Both the position numbers and the translations under genes were made by a program. DNA of 64,000 nt. It comes from Mesorhizobium sp. Lineage in GTDB: Bacteria; Pseudomonadota; Alphaproteobacteria; Rhizobiales; Rhizobiaceae. Positions 57,148 to 64,000 of this stretch are shown here, in pieces (within the stretch, counting starts at the first letter, position 1; every line of letters starts with the position of its first letter). The notes beneath the pieces were generated by a model. It did no database searches. It saw only the letters and a list, made by a program, of their open reading frames with translations, and was not told the origin of the DNA. Location of the stretch: positions 23,933-87,932 of the forward strand of contig NZ_JAFKID010000021.1 in the NCBI RefSeq assembly GCF_017306545.1, given 5' to 3'.

Positions 57148-58455
57148 TCACGCTTCGCCGAACACCCGCTTGAAGATCGTATCCACATGCTTGGTGTGGT
57201 AGCCGAGGTCGAATTTCTCGCGGATTTCGGCTTCGGGCAGGGCGTCCGTGACCTCCTTGTCGGCCAGCAGTTCTTCGAGGAAATCCTTGCCCTGTTCCCA
57301 CACCTTCATGGCGTTGCGCTGGACGAGCCGGTAGGCGTCCTCGCGCGAAACGCCGGCCTGCGTCAGCGCCAGCAGCACGCGCTGCGAATGAACAAGCCCG
57401 CGGAAGCGATTCAAATTCTTCAGCATATTGTCCGGGTAGACCAGCAGCTTGTCGACGACGCTGGTGAGCCGCGCCAGTGCGAAATCCAGTGTCACCGTCG
57501 CGTCCGGGCCAATCATTCGCTCGACAGACGAGTGCGAGATGTCGCGCTCGTGCCAGAGCGCGACGTTCTCCATCGCCGGCATGGCATAGGAACGCACCAT
57601 GCGGGCAAGGCCCGTCAGGTTTTCGGTCAGCACCGGGTTGCGCTTGTGCGGCATGGCCGACGAGCCCTTCTGGCCGGGCGAGAAATATTCCTCCGCTTCC
57701 AGCACCTCGGTGCGTTGCAGATGGCGGATCTCGATGGCCAGCCGCTCGATGGACGAGGCGATGACGCCGAGCGTGGCGAAGAACATGGCGTGACGGTCGC
57801 GCGGAATGACCTGCGTGGAGACGGGCTCCGGCTTCAGGCCGAGTTTCTTCGCCACATGCTCTTCCACGTAGGGGTCGATGTTGGCGAAGGTGCCGATGGC
57901 GCCGGAAATCGCGCAGGTGGCGATGCCCTCCCGCGCGAACACCAGCCGCTCGCGGGCACGCGAAAATTCCGCATAGGCTTCCGCCAGCTTGACGCCGAAA
58001 GTGGTCGGCTCGGCATGGATGCCGTGGCTGCGGCCGATGGTGATCGTGTCCTTGTGCTCGAAGGCGCGCCGCTTGAGCGCCGCCAGCAGGCCGTCGATGT
58101 CGGCGAGCAAGAGGTCGCTGGCGCGGGTGAGCTGCACGGCAAGGCAGGTGTCCAGCACGTCCGACGAGGTCATGCCCTGATGGATGAAGCGCGCGTCCGG
58201 CCCGACGAATTCGGCCAGATGGGTCAGGAAGGCGATGACGTCGTGCTTGGTGACGCGCTCGATCTCGTCGATGCGCTCGACGTCGAAGGTCGCAGCATTA
58301 CCCTTTTCCCAGATGGTCTTCGCCGCTTCCTTCGGGATGACGCCGAGTTCGGCCAACGCGTCGCAGGCGTGTGCCTCGATCTCGAACCAGATGCGAAAGC
58401 GCGTCTCGGGCGACCAGATGGCGACCATTTCCGGCCGGGAATAGCGTGGGATCAT
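57148..58455 (-). CDS. purB: Adenylosuccinate lyase
   Basis: Cleaves SAICAR and adenylosuccinate in purine synthesis; 435 residues, fumarase/aspartase superfamily. [15 protein letters not shown] (about 94-108) and [14 protein letters not shown] (about 143-156) carry active-site histidines. The signature [10 protein letters not shown] (about 261-270) includes the flexible catalytic loop. It is the only purine gene here not in the purC-L region, and is followed without a gap by the DUF4160/DUF2442 pair. Confidence 0.97.
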   Translation of the reverse strand: MIPRYSRPEMVAIWSPETRFRIWFEIEAHACDALAELGVIPKEAAKTIWEKGNAATFDVERIDEIERVTKHDVIAFLTHLAEFVGPDARFIHQGMTSSDVLDTCLAVQLTRASDLLLADIDGLLAALKRRAFEHKDTITIGRSHGIHAEPTTFGVKLAEAYAEFSRARERLVFAREGIATCAISGAIGTFANIDPYVEEHVAKKLGLKPEPVSTQVIPRDRHAMFFATLGVIASSIERLAIEIRHLQRTEVLEAEEYFSPGQKGSSAMPHKRNPVLTENLTGLARMVRSYAMPAMENVALWHERDISHSSVERMIGPDATVTLDFALARLTSVVDKLLVYPDNMLKNLNRFRGLVHSQRVLLALTQAGVSREDAYRLVQRNAMKVWEQGKDFLEELLADKEVTDALPEAEIREKFDLGYHTKHVDTIFKRVFGEA

Positions 58456-58515
58456 CGGGCGGTCCTGCCGTGTGTGGGAATTGTCGCCGCCTCCTAACAG
58501 AGCCGGGGGGATTCC

Positions 58516-59058
58516 TCAACGCGCATGGCGGACAAAGCGGATGCTCGTCAGCGCGCCGGCGAACAGGGCGACGAAGCCGAGGGGGAAATAGAGCCGCAGG
58601 CCAAGCACGGCGAACTGGTAGACCGCGCCCGCCGTCGTATGGATGAACTGGATCGCCCAAAGCCGCGTCAGCGGCTCGGCATGCCACTGCGCATAATAGC
58701 TGCGGTAGTAGAGCGCGAAGAACAGGGCGGTGAAGCCGATCGTCGTCGCCGCCAGCGACACGAAGGCGGCGGCGAAGGCTGTCTCCGTGCGGGCGCCGGC
58801 GGCCAGCAGCCGGGCGAGAGCGAGCGCCGGCGGAAAGGCGACCGCTCCGCCGCATGCGAACAGGACGACGACGGTGCCGATCAGCGAGGGCGTTTCCCAA
58901 CGCTCGATGAGCAGGGCGGCGAGCGCGCTGGCGCCCATCGCGAGCCCCCACAGCAGCGCGCCGAGCAGCGCCGCGCGCCATGGCGGCATAGCCGCCGCGA
59001 ACCGGCCGGCATACCCGGCGTCCACGCGAGAGGGCTTTCGCGACGACAGGATCGTCAC
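58516..59058 (-). CDS. Small integral membrane protein
   Basis: A 180-residue protein with about four predicted membrane helices (near 28-50, 62-87, 94-116 and 143-168). An N-terminal basic segment precedes the first helix. I do not recognise the family. It starts at a GTG that overlaps the DUF2259 gene stop by four bases, so the two are coupled and may act together at the envelope. Confidence 0.75.
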   Translation of the reverse strand: MTILSSRKPSRVDAGYAGRFAAAMPPWRAALLGALLWGLAMGASALAALLIERWETPSLIGTVVVLFACGGAVAFPPALALARLLAAGARTETAFAAAFVSLAATTIGFTALFFALYYRSYYAQWHAEPLTRLWAIQFIHTTAGAVYQFAVLGLRLYFPLGFVALFAGALTSIRFVRHAR

Positions 59059-59786
59059 AGGCGGCCCGTCACCGCGAGCCAGCGATGGTCAGGCCCCTCG
59101 AAACCGTATTGCCGCACCGAAATCAGCACGGCGTAGGCGCTAAGCGCGCCGGCGCCGAAGGTCTGCACCCCGCCGATGGCGTAGCCGTTCGGGCAACCCC
59201 GGCTCTGCGGAATCGCCTTGTCCTCATGCAGCACCTTCGTCCGGCCGCCGGGACTGGCGTCGATCCGCAGCAGTCGAAATCCGTTGATTGCGCCCTGGCT
59301 GTTGCAGGTTTCGATGCCGGGCAGGTTGCCGAGCGCGATTTCCTCCAGCCGGAACTCCAGCGGCGGGTCAATGGCCGGAAAGACCGGCCGCGGATTGACG
59401 ACGATACGGTGAGGGTCGGCCGAAAGCTCGGTGACTGGGTTCAGCCCGGCCGTGAAGCCGCGATTGGCGGCGAGTTCGTCCTGCTTGACGATGGCTTCGC
59501 CTTTAGCGCGCGCCTTGCTGCGGGCGTCGGCCAGCGAGGCGTTTTCGTCGTCCAGCCGCACCCGGATCGGCGTGCCCTTCACGAAGGCGTCGGTCGCCGT
59601 ATCGATGTAGTAGCGGTTGGCGTAGGGAAAGCCGGACCCGTCCTGCACGCCGTATTCCTCGAAGGCGAAGACGCCGCCATCCTTGGAGAAGCCGAGGATT
59701 TCCAGTTGCGCGGCATCGCCGGCGAGAGCCGGGGCAGCGGTCAGCGCCGCAAGGGCGGCGGCGAACAAGGCGGAGCGTATCTGCAT
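59055..59786 (-). CDS. DUF2259 secreted protein
   Basis: A 243-residue exported protein with a signal peptide (about 1-22, ending PALA before GD). The mature part begins QLEILGFSKDGGVFAFEEYGVQDGSG, characteristic of DUF2259, and has two cysteines (ETCNSQG and SRGCPNG) that could form a periplasmic disulfide. The function is unknown. The ATG at 59786 is chosen because the signal peptide begins there; the frame is open to 59861. Confidence 0.87.
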   Translation of the reverse strand: MQIRSALFAAALAALTAAPALAGDAAQLEILGFSKDGGVFAFEEYGVQDGSGFPYANRYYIDTATDAFVKGTPIRVRLDDENASLADARSKARAKGEAIVKQDELAANRGFTAGLNPVTELSADPHRIVVNPRPVFPAIDPPLEFRLEEIALGNLPGIETCNSQGAINGFRLLRIDASPGGRTKVLHEDKAIPQSRGCPNGYAIGGVQTFGAGALSAYAVLISVRQYGFEGPDHRWLAVTGRL

Positions 59787-59911
59787 GGAATCCCTCTGTC
59801 CGTGCGCATGATGGCAGGAGGCCGGCACCTTCGCATCAGAAATATCGTTGCCGCGAGGCATCCAAACGGCCGGTTGGCCGTTTTGCGTCCTTGCTGAAAT
59901 GGAGAACCGTC

Positions 59912-60163
59912 ATGAACAGCAACATCCGCGAGCATATGGAAGTCATCGGCGCCGACGGCGTCCATGTCGGCACTGTTGACCACATGGAAGGCGACCGCAT
60001 CAAGCTGACCAAGGCCGACAGCGGCATGGGCTCGCACAAGGGGCACCATCACTACATTCCGGCGAGTCTTGTCGCGGGCGTAGAGGGCGACAGGGTGCGC
60101 CTGTCAGCGAATGCCGACGTCGCCGTGGACGAGTTCGAGGAGGAAGAGGGCGATCCGACTTGA
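59912..60163 (+). CDS. DUF2171 protein
   Basis: An 83-residue PRC-barrel-like protein of the DUF2171 family: IREHMEVIGADGVHVGTVDH (about 4-23), then IKLTKADSG and HHHYIPASLVAGVEGD, and an acidic tail. Family members are small cytoplasmic proteins often tied to general stress genes. GGAGAA precedes the ATG at 59912; a TTG at 59891 is in frame but less likely. Confidence 0.87.
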   Translation: MNSNIREHMEVIGADGVHVGTVDHMEGDRIKLTKADSGMGSHKGHHHYIPASLVAGVEGDRVRLSANADVAVDEFEEEEGDPT

Positions 60164-60219
60164 CGATAGGGCTGGGCTTGCCGCCGCATCGCGGGAGCGG
60201 AGGGCGCCTGCTTCCCAGC

Positions 60220-61239
60220 TCAATCCTTGCGCTGTGACCACGTCGGCATCAAGTCGCCGGGCCTAGGTGTCGCGGCATGAACGCCGCGCGCGATGGCCCG
60301 CGCCATGGTTGCGCCGGCGGCCGCATAAAGGTCGATCGCTGCGTCGGGCGAGGGCTTGATTCCGCCGGCCCCCGTCGCCAGCGAAAACACCAGGTCGCCG
60401 TCCATCGGCGTGTGTGCCGGCCAGATGGCACGGGTGAAGCCGTCATGCGCCGAAATCGCCAGTCGCTTGGCGGCGGCCTTGGTCAGCACCGCGTCGGTGG
60501 CGATGACGGCAATCGTGGTGCTGGCCATCTCCTGCCGGATTTTCAGCCGGATGGCCGTGGCGTCGGCCGGCGGGTTTGCCGGCACGCCCAATCCGCCGAA
60601 TTCCGCATCGATCTCGAAGGGCGCGGCCCAGAAATGCCGGCTCGATCCCACAGTCACCGAGCCGACCGCGTTGACGGCGACCAGCGCGCCGACGGTGATG
60701 CCGCTTTCGAGAACGGTGGACGCCGAGCCGAGGCCTCCTTTCAGGCCCGCAACCAGCGCGCCGGTCCCGGCGCCGGCGCTTCCCAGCGAAAAATCCGCGG
60801 CGGCGGCCTGGACGGCCTGATAGCCGAGGTCGCGATAGGGCGGGTAACGGCCCCAGTCCTTGTCGCCGCCGTTGATGAGGTCGAACAGGATCGCCGCCGG
60901 CACGATGGGGATGTGGTGGCCGCCGACCTCGAAACCGATGCCTTTTTCCCGCAACGCCGCCTGCACGCCGGAGGCGGCGTCGAGGCCGAAGGCCGAGCCG
61001 CCCGACAGCACCACGGCGTTGACCGCTTCCACCGTGTTGTGCGGTTCGAGCAGGTCGGTTTCGCGCGTGCCCGGCGCGCCGCCGAGGACCTGCACGGAGG
61101 CGACGGCCGGCGTCTCGCACAGAACGGCGGTGACGCCGGATTTCAGCTTCGCGTCTTCGGCATTGCCGACCAGCAAGCCGGCGACATCGGTGATGAGGTT
61201 CGTCGGCCCGGCGCGCATCGTTCTCATGGCAGGCATCAT
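60220..61239 (-). CDS. P1-family peptidase (DmpA/S58-like)
   Basis: An Ntn-like, self-cleaving aminopeptidase family whose members act on D- or beta-amino peptides and esters; 339 residues. It has GPTNLITDVAGLLVGNAED near the N terminus, LSGGSAFGLDAASGV (about 75-89) and TTIAVIATDAVLTKAAAKRL (about 240-259), with AHDGFTRAI after it. The exact nucleophile is not assigned here. The ATG at 61239 overlaps the stop of the upstream binding-protein gene (ATGA), so the two are coupled. No signal peptide is seen. Confidence 0.9.
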   Translation of the reverse strand: MMPAMRTMRAGPTNLITDVAGLLVGNAEDAKLKSGVTAVLCETPAVASVQVLGGAPGTRETDLLEPHNTVEAVNAVVLSGGSAFGLDAASGVQAALREKGIGFEVGGHHIPIVPAAILFDLINGGDKDWGRYPPYRDLGYQAVQAAAADFSLGSAGAGTGALVAGLKGGLGSASTVLESGITVGALVAVNAVGSVTVGSSRHFWAAPFEIDAEFGGLGVPANPPADATAIRLKIRQEMASTTIAVIATDAVLTKAAAKRLAISAHDGFTRAIWPAHTPMDGDLVFSLATGAGGIKPSPDAAIDLYAAAGATMARAIARGVHAATPRPGDLMPTWSQRKD

Positions 61240-62330
61240 TGTCCTTCCGGCGGCAGGGGCGCGAATTTCCCGTTTTCGAAGCGGAAGGCGCGGTAGGGAT
61301 TGCGGGTCAGGTCGCCTTTGGCGTCGAAGCGAACCGGACCGATGGCGGTCGTGAAATCCCTGCCTTCCAGACCTTGCGCCAAGGGCTTGCCGTCGGCATC
61401 CGCCGTCGCGGCCTTGACGATCTCCACCGCCGCGTAAGCGGGCAGCGCGTAGCCTTCGGGAATGACGCCGGCGGCGGAAAAATCCGACAGTGCCCCGGCG
61501 TTCGCTACGTCCGCCCATTCGGGCAGCGCGATCATCAGCGTGCCGTCGGCATAGGGCACGTCGGCGGGCGCGGCCCGCAACGCCTCGCCGCCGGCGATGG
61601 TCAGGCCGGCGTCCAGCTTTGCGGCGTCGCGGCCGAGCAGGGCGACGTCGCTGCCGTCGCCGCCGACGAAGACGCGCGCGGCGCCGGCTTTCTTCAACCG
61701 TCCGGCAAGGCCGATCTGATTGTCCATGCCGGGGCGATAGGTGTCGATGAAGACGGGCTTGAGCGCGGACTGCTCGGCCGTGTTGCGCACCGTTTCGGCG
61801 AGGTCGCGGCCGTAGATGGTGCCATCGTCGACAACGGCGAAGGGCTGGTCGCGCCACAGCTTCGTCAGGATCGCGGCGGCCGCGTTGCGCTCGTCGTCGC
61901 CGCGCGGCGCCAGCCGGAACACCGGCCAGCCGGTCTTTTCGCGCCGGTCGGTGAGGCTTTCGGTGCGCACGCCCACCGTGACGACCGGAATGCCGGCGTC
62001 CTTCAGGATCGGCAGCGCCGCCTCGATCGCCTCGGTGCACAGGAAACCGACGACGGCGGCGACCTTTGCCGTCGCGAACTGCCGCGCCGCGGCAGCGCCG
62101 CCCTCGGCCGTGCAGGCATCGTCCGCCACGCGCGCCTCGACGCCCAGCCTGCCGGCCGCGATCGTCGCGCCGGCCTCGACCTGTTTGCCAAGCGCCGCCG
62201 ATGCTCCCGACAGGGGCGCCGCCACGCCGATTGCAAGCACCTGTGCGCCGGCAGGCGCGGCGCTTGCCAGAACGGCACTCGCGGCGAGGCCGGCTATGGC
62301 TTTACTGATGGCTGGGCAGATGGCTGGCAA
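61236..62330 (-). CDS. Branched-chain amino-acid-type ABC substrate-binding protein (orphan)
   Basis: A periplasmic type I binding protein (LivJ-like) of about 364 residues. A signal peptide of roughly 28 residues ends PAGAQ, and the mature protein starts VLAIGVAAPLSGASAALGKQ. FLCTEAIEAALPILKDAGIPVV and AVVDDGTIYGRDLAETV follow, typical of this class. I favour the TTG at 62330, preceded by GAAGGGA; a TTG at 62399 is the longest possible start. No permease or ATPase genes accompany it. It is coupled to a P1 peptidase gene. Confidence 0.85.
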   Translation of the reverse strand: MPAICPAISKAIAGLAASAVLASAAPAGAQVLAIGVAAPLSGASAALGKQVEAGATIAAGRLGVEARVADDACTAEGGAAAARQFATAKVAAVVGFLCTEAIEAALPILKDAGIPVVTVGVRTESLTDRREKTGWPVFRLAPRGDDERNAAAAILTKLWRDQPFAVVDDGTIYGRDLAETVRNTAEQSALKPVFIDTYRPGMDNQIGLAGRLKKAGAARVFVGGDGSDVALLGRDAAKLDAGLTIAGGEALRAAPADVPYADGTLMIALPEWADVANAGALSDFSAAGVIPEGYALPAYAAVEIVKAATADADGKPLAQGLEGRDFTTAIGPVRFDAKGDLTRNPYRAFRFENGKFAPLPPEGQ

Positions 62331-62493
62331 CCGCAATCCCTTCGCCGGCTTGGCCGGTTTTCGCGGCTCAGTCGTATAGGCGGGCGGTTTTCTTCGCAAC
62401 TCGTGAAAAGGCGACAGCGCAGATTAACGCTTTTCTTGTAGGCTATGGTTTTCATTCATACATATTCGCGGGAGCGGATGGCGGGATTCAATC

Positions 62494-62988
62494 GTGCTGA
62501 AGAAGAACGACATAGGGCCTCAGGCCTATCGCGACGCCATGAGCCATTTTGCCGGCCATGTGCATGTCATCACCACCGACGGTCGGGCGGGCCGGCGCGG
62601 CACGACGGTGATCGCCGCCTGTTCGGTGTCGGATTCGCCGCCCATGGTGCTCGCCTGCCTGAACCGCGAGAACCCGCGCAACGAGCCTTTCGCCGTCAAC
62701 GGCCGCTTTGCGCTGAACACGCTGGCTTCGCATCACCGGGATCTGGCCACCGGCTTTTCCGGCCAGACCGGCCTGTCGCCGGAAGAGCGTTTCGCGCTGG
62801 CCGAATGGGACGTCATTTCCACCGGCGCGCCGGCGCTGAAGGACGCGCTGGCCGTCTTTGACTGTGAACTGGTCGAGGCCAGGGACATGGCCACGCATCG
62901 TGTGCTTTTTGGCAAGGTGACAGGCCTGCGCCTCGGCGATAACCTGCACCCGCTGATCTATCACGACCGCGGCTATCATATCCTGTGA
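62494..62988 (+). CDS. Flavin reductase family protein
   Basis: A 164-residue NAD(P)H:flavin oxidoreductase-like protein that binds FMN and supplies reduced flavin to monooxygenases. YRDAMSHFAGHVHVITTDG near the N terminus, TTVIAACSVSDSPPMVLACL (about 37-56) and FAVNGRFALNTLA are standard family blocks. The GTG start at 62494 has a modest GGCGGGA site upstream. No monooxygenase gene is adjacent. Its stop overlaps the frame of the next gene. Confidence 0.9.
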   Translation: MLKKNDIGPQAYRDAMSHFAGHVHVITTDGRAGRRGTTVIAACSVSDSPPMVLACLNRENPRNEPFAVNGRFALNTLASHHRDLATGFSGQTGLSPEERFALAEWDVISTGAPALKDALAVFDCELVEARDMATHRVLFGKVTGLRLGDNLHPLIYHDRGYHIL

Positions 62989-63017
62989 CGTGCCCGGCCG
63001 CAGGCACGGAGCACAAA

Positions 63018-63947
63018 TTGACTTCACCTGTCCCGCGTCCCTTGCCGGGGACGATCGATGAAACGCTCGCCCTTTTGACCGGGGCCGACTACGTCGCCGA
63101 CCGCGCGCTGGCGACGGTGCTGTTCCTGTCGCTGCGCATGCAGCGGCCCCTGTTCCTCGAGGGTGAGGCCGGCGTCGGCAAGACCGAGATCGCCAAGGTG
63201 CTGGCCTCGGCGCTGGGGCGCCGGCTGATCCGCCTGCAATGCTACGAGGGGCTGGACGTTTCCTCGGCCGTCTACGAATGGAACTACGCCGCCCAGATGA
63301 TCGAGATCCGCATGGAGGAGGCGGCGGGCTCGGTCGAGCGCTCGGCCATGGAAAAGAACGTCTTTTCGGAAAAATACCTGATCCGTCGCCCGGTGCTCGA
63401 CGCGTTGACCGGCAAGGCGGGCGCCGCCCCCGTCTTCCTGATCGACGAACTCGACCGCACCGACGAGGCGTTCGAGGCCTACCTTTTGGAAATCCTCTCC
63501 GACTTCCAGGTGACGGTGCCGGAACTCGGTACCATCAAGGCCGAAGAGCCGCCTATCGTCATCATCACCACCAACCGCACGCGCGAGATCCACGACGCGC
63601 TGAAGCGGCGCTGCCTGTATCACTGGGTCGACTATCCCGACGCACGGCGCGAACTGGAGATCGTCGGCCGCAAGGTGCCGGGCGCCAACCGGCGTCTGTC
63701 GGCCGAAGTCGTCGCCTTCGTGCAGCGGCTGAGGCAGATCGAGCTGTTCAAGGCGCCGGGCGTTGCCGAGACGATCGACTGGGCCGGCGCGCTGACCGAG
63801 CTGGACAAGGTGGCGCTCGACCCCGAGACGGTGTCGGACACCATCGGCGTGCTCCTGAAATACCAGGACGACATCGCCCGCATCGGCCAGGGCGAGGGCA
63901 AGCGCATCCTCGATGAAGTGAAGGCCGAACTGGCGGCGGCGGAGTAG
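63018..63947 (+). CDS. MoxR-family AAA+ ATPase (CoxD-like)
   Basis: A 309-residue AAA+ chaperone of the kind that helps metal loading or assembly of enzyme complexes, usually with a von Willebrand factor A partner encoded next to it. Walker A is GEAGVGKTE (about 47-55) and Walker B VFLIDELDR (about 138-146), with the sensor region IVIITTNRTREI. I favour the TTG at 63018, after GGAG, because family similarity starts at LPGTIDETLALL. A GTG at 62985 overlaps the previous stop. The expected VWA gene would lie beyond the window edge. Confidence 0.9.
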   Translation: MTSPVPRPLPGTIDETLALLTGADYVADRALATVLFLSLRMQRPLFLEGEAGVGKTEIAKVLASALGRRLIRLQCYEGLDVSSAVYEWNYAAQMIEIRMEEAAGSVERSAMEKNVFSEKYLIRRPVLDALTGKAGAAPVFLIDELDRTDEAFEAYLLEILSDFQVTVPELGTIKAEEPPIVIITTNRTREIHDALKRRCLYHWVDYPDARRELEIVGRKVPGANRRLSAEVVAFVQRLRQIELFKAPGVAETIDWAGALTELDKVALDPETVSDTIGVLLKYQDDIARIGQGEGKRILDEVKAELAAAE

Positions 63948-63983
63948 GAACGGTTCGTGCTGGCTTTGCTTGACGTGACCCCT

Positions 63984-64000
63984 ACCCCTAACCCCTCCCC
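63984..64000. repeat. Intergenic palindromic element, family B (copy 2, cut by window edge)
   Basis: The last 17 bases, ACCCCTAACCCCTCCCC, are identical to the left arm of the element at 18160-18288. The rest of the element should lie outside the window. Confidence 0.75.

Noticed and set aside
60220-62040. Single 606-residue minus-strand frame covering the P1 peptidase and part of the binding protein
   Set aside because: The upstream half is out of frame with the real binding-protein gene. The peptidase begins at 61239 with an ATGA overlap.

Overview
The window is GC-rich chromosomal DNA from an alphaproteobacterium, most likely a Mesorhizobium-like member of the Hyphomicrobiales (Phyllobacteriaceae). 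The evidence is the gene set and its order: lon-hupB beside two tRNA genes, a suf operon of the Agrobacterium type (sufS2-B-C-D-S1-T, then sufA), small alphaproteobacterial families (ATPase inhibitor zeta/DUF1476, DUF1236, DUF3008, DUF1127), the purL/purQ/purS/purC cluster with bolA and grxD nearby, and dispersed palindromic repeats typical of rhizobial intergenic regions. The assignment is inferred from gene content, not from a phylogeny. No insertion sequence, integrase, prophage, CRISPR array or rRNA was seen. No gene-free stretch exceeds 300 bases.

Layout. 1-2022: 3' end of lon with tandem terminators, hupB, and divergent tRNA-Val(UAC) and tRNA-Asp(GUC). 2223-10097: a tightly packed seven-gene operon. 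It begins with an AmiC-type amide sensor and an AmiR-type ANTAR antiterminator, followed by two Dpp/Opp permeases, a peptide-type binding protein, an acetamidase/formamidase and a fused double-ATPase subunit. It reads as a self-regulated amide uptake and hydrolysis system and is the most interesting locus in the window. 10120-19743: M23 peptidase, Bcp-type peroxiredoxin, AsmA-like envelope protein, tyrS, anmK, PaiB-like flavoprotein and an alpha/beta hydrolase.

19980-28121: suf iron-sulfur assembly locus, with a promoter overlapped by an Irr-type (ICE-like) palindrome, a two-helix membrane protein gene between sufB and sufC, and a VOC-fold gene between sufD and sufS. A DUF1236 gene on the opposite strand separates sufT from sufA. 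28264-31143: GFA-family enzyme, TfoX-N protein, psuG and psuK (pseudouridine catabolism). 31385-36444: recA with an SOS-type operator, alaS, ddl. 36698-37123: an unrecognised secreted protein in noticeably AT-richer DNA. 37290-45525: icd, trmJ, murI, DUF3008, an NmrA-like reductase divergent from an HxlR regulator across a perfect palindrome, rpsD, ttcA, a Bcr/CflA-type transporter and grxD.

45689-58455: phosphodiester glycosidase, bolA, purL, a MocR regulator divergent from a DUF1127 gene, a lipoprotein, purQ, a coiled-coil protein, purS, purC, the zeta inhibitor, an HpcH/HpaI aldolase, an RBBP9-like hydrolase, a two-domain VOC dioxygenase, and purB followed by a DUF4160/DUF2442 pair. 58516-64000: small envelope proteins, a P1 peptidase overlapping an orphan amino-acid-type binding protein, a flavin reductase, and a MoxR AAA+ ATPase. 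The window ends inside another copy of a dispersed repeat.
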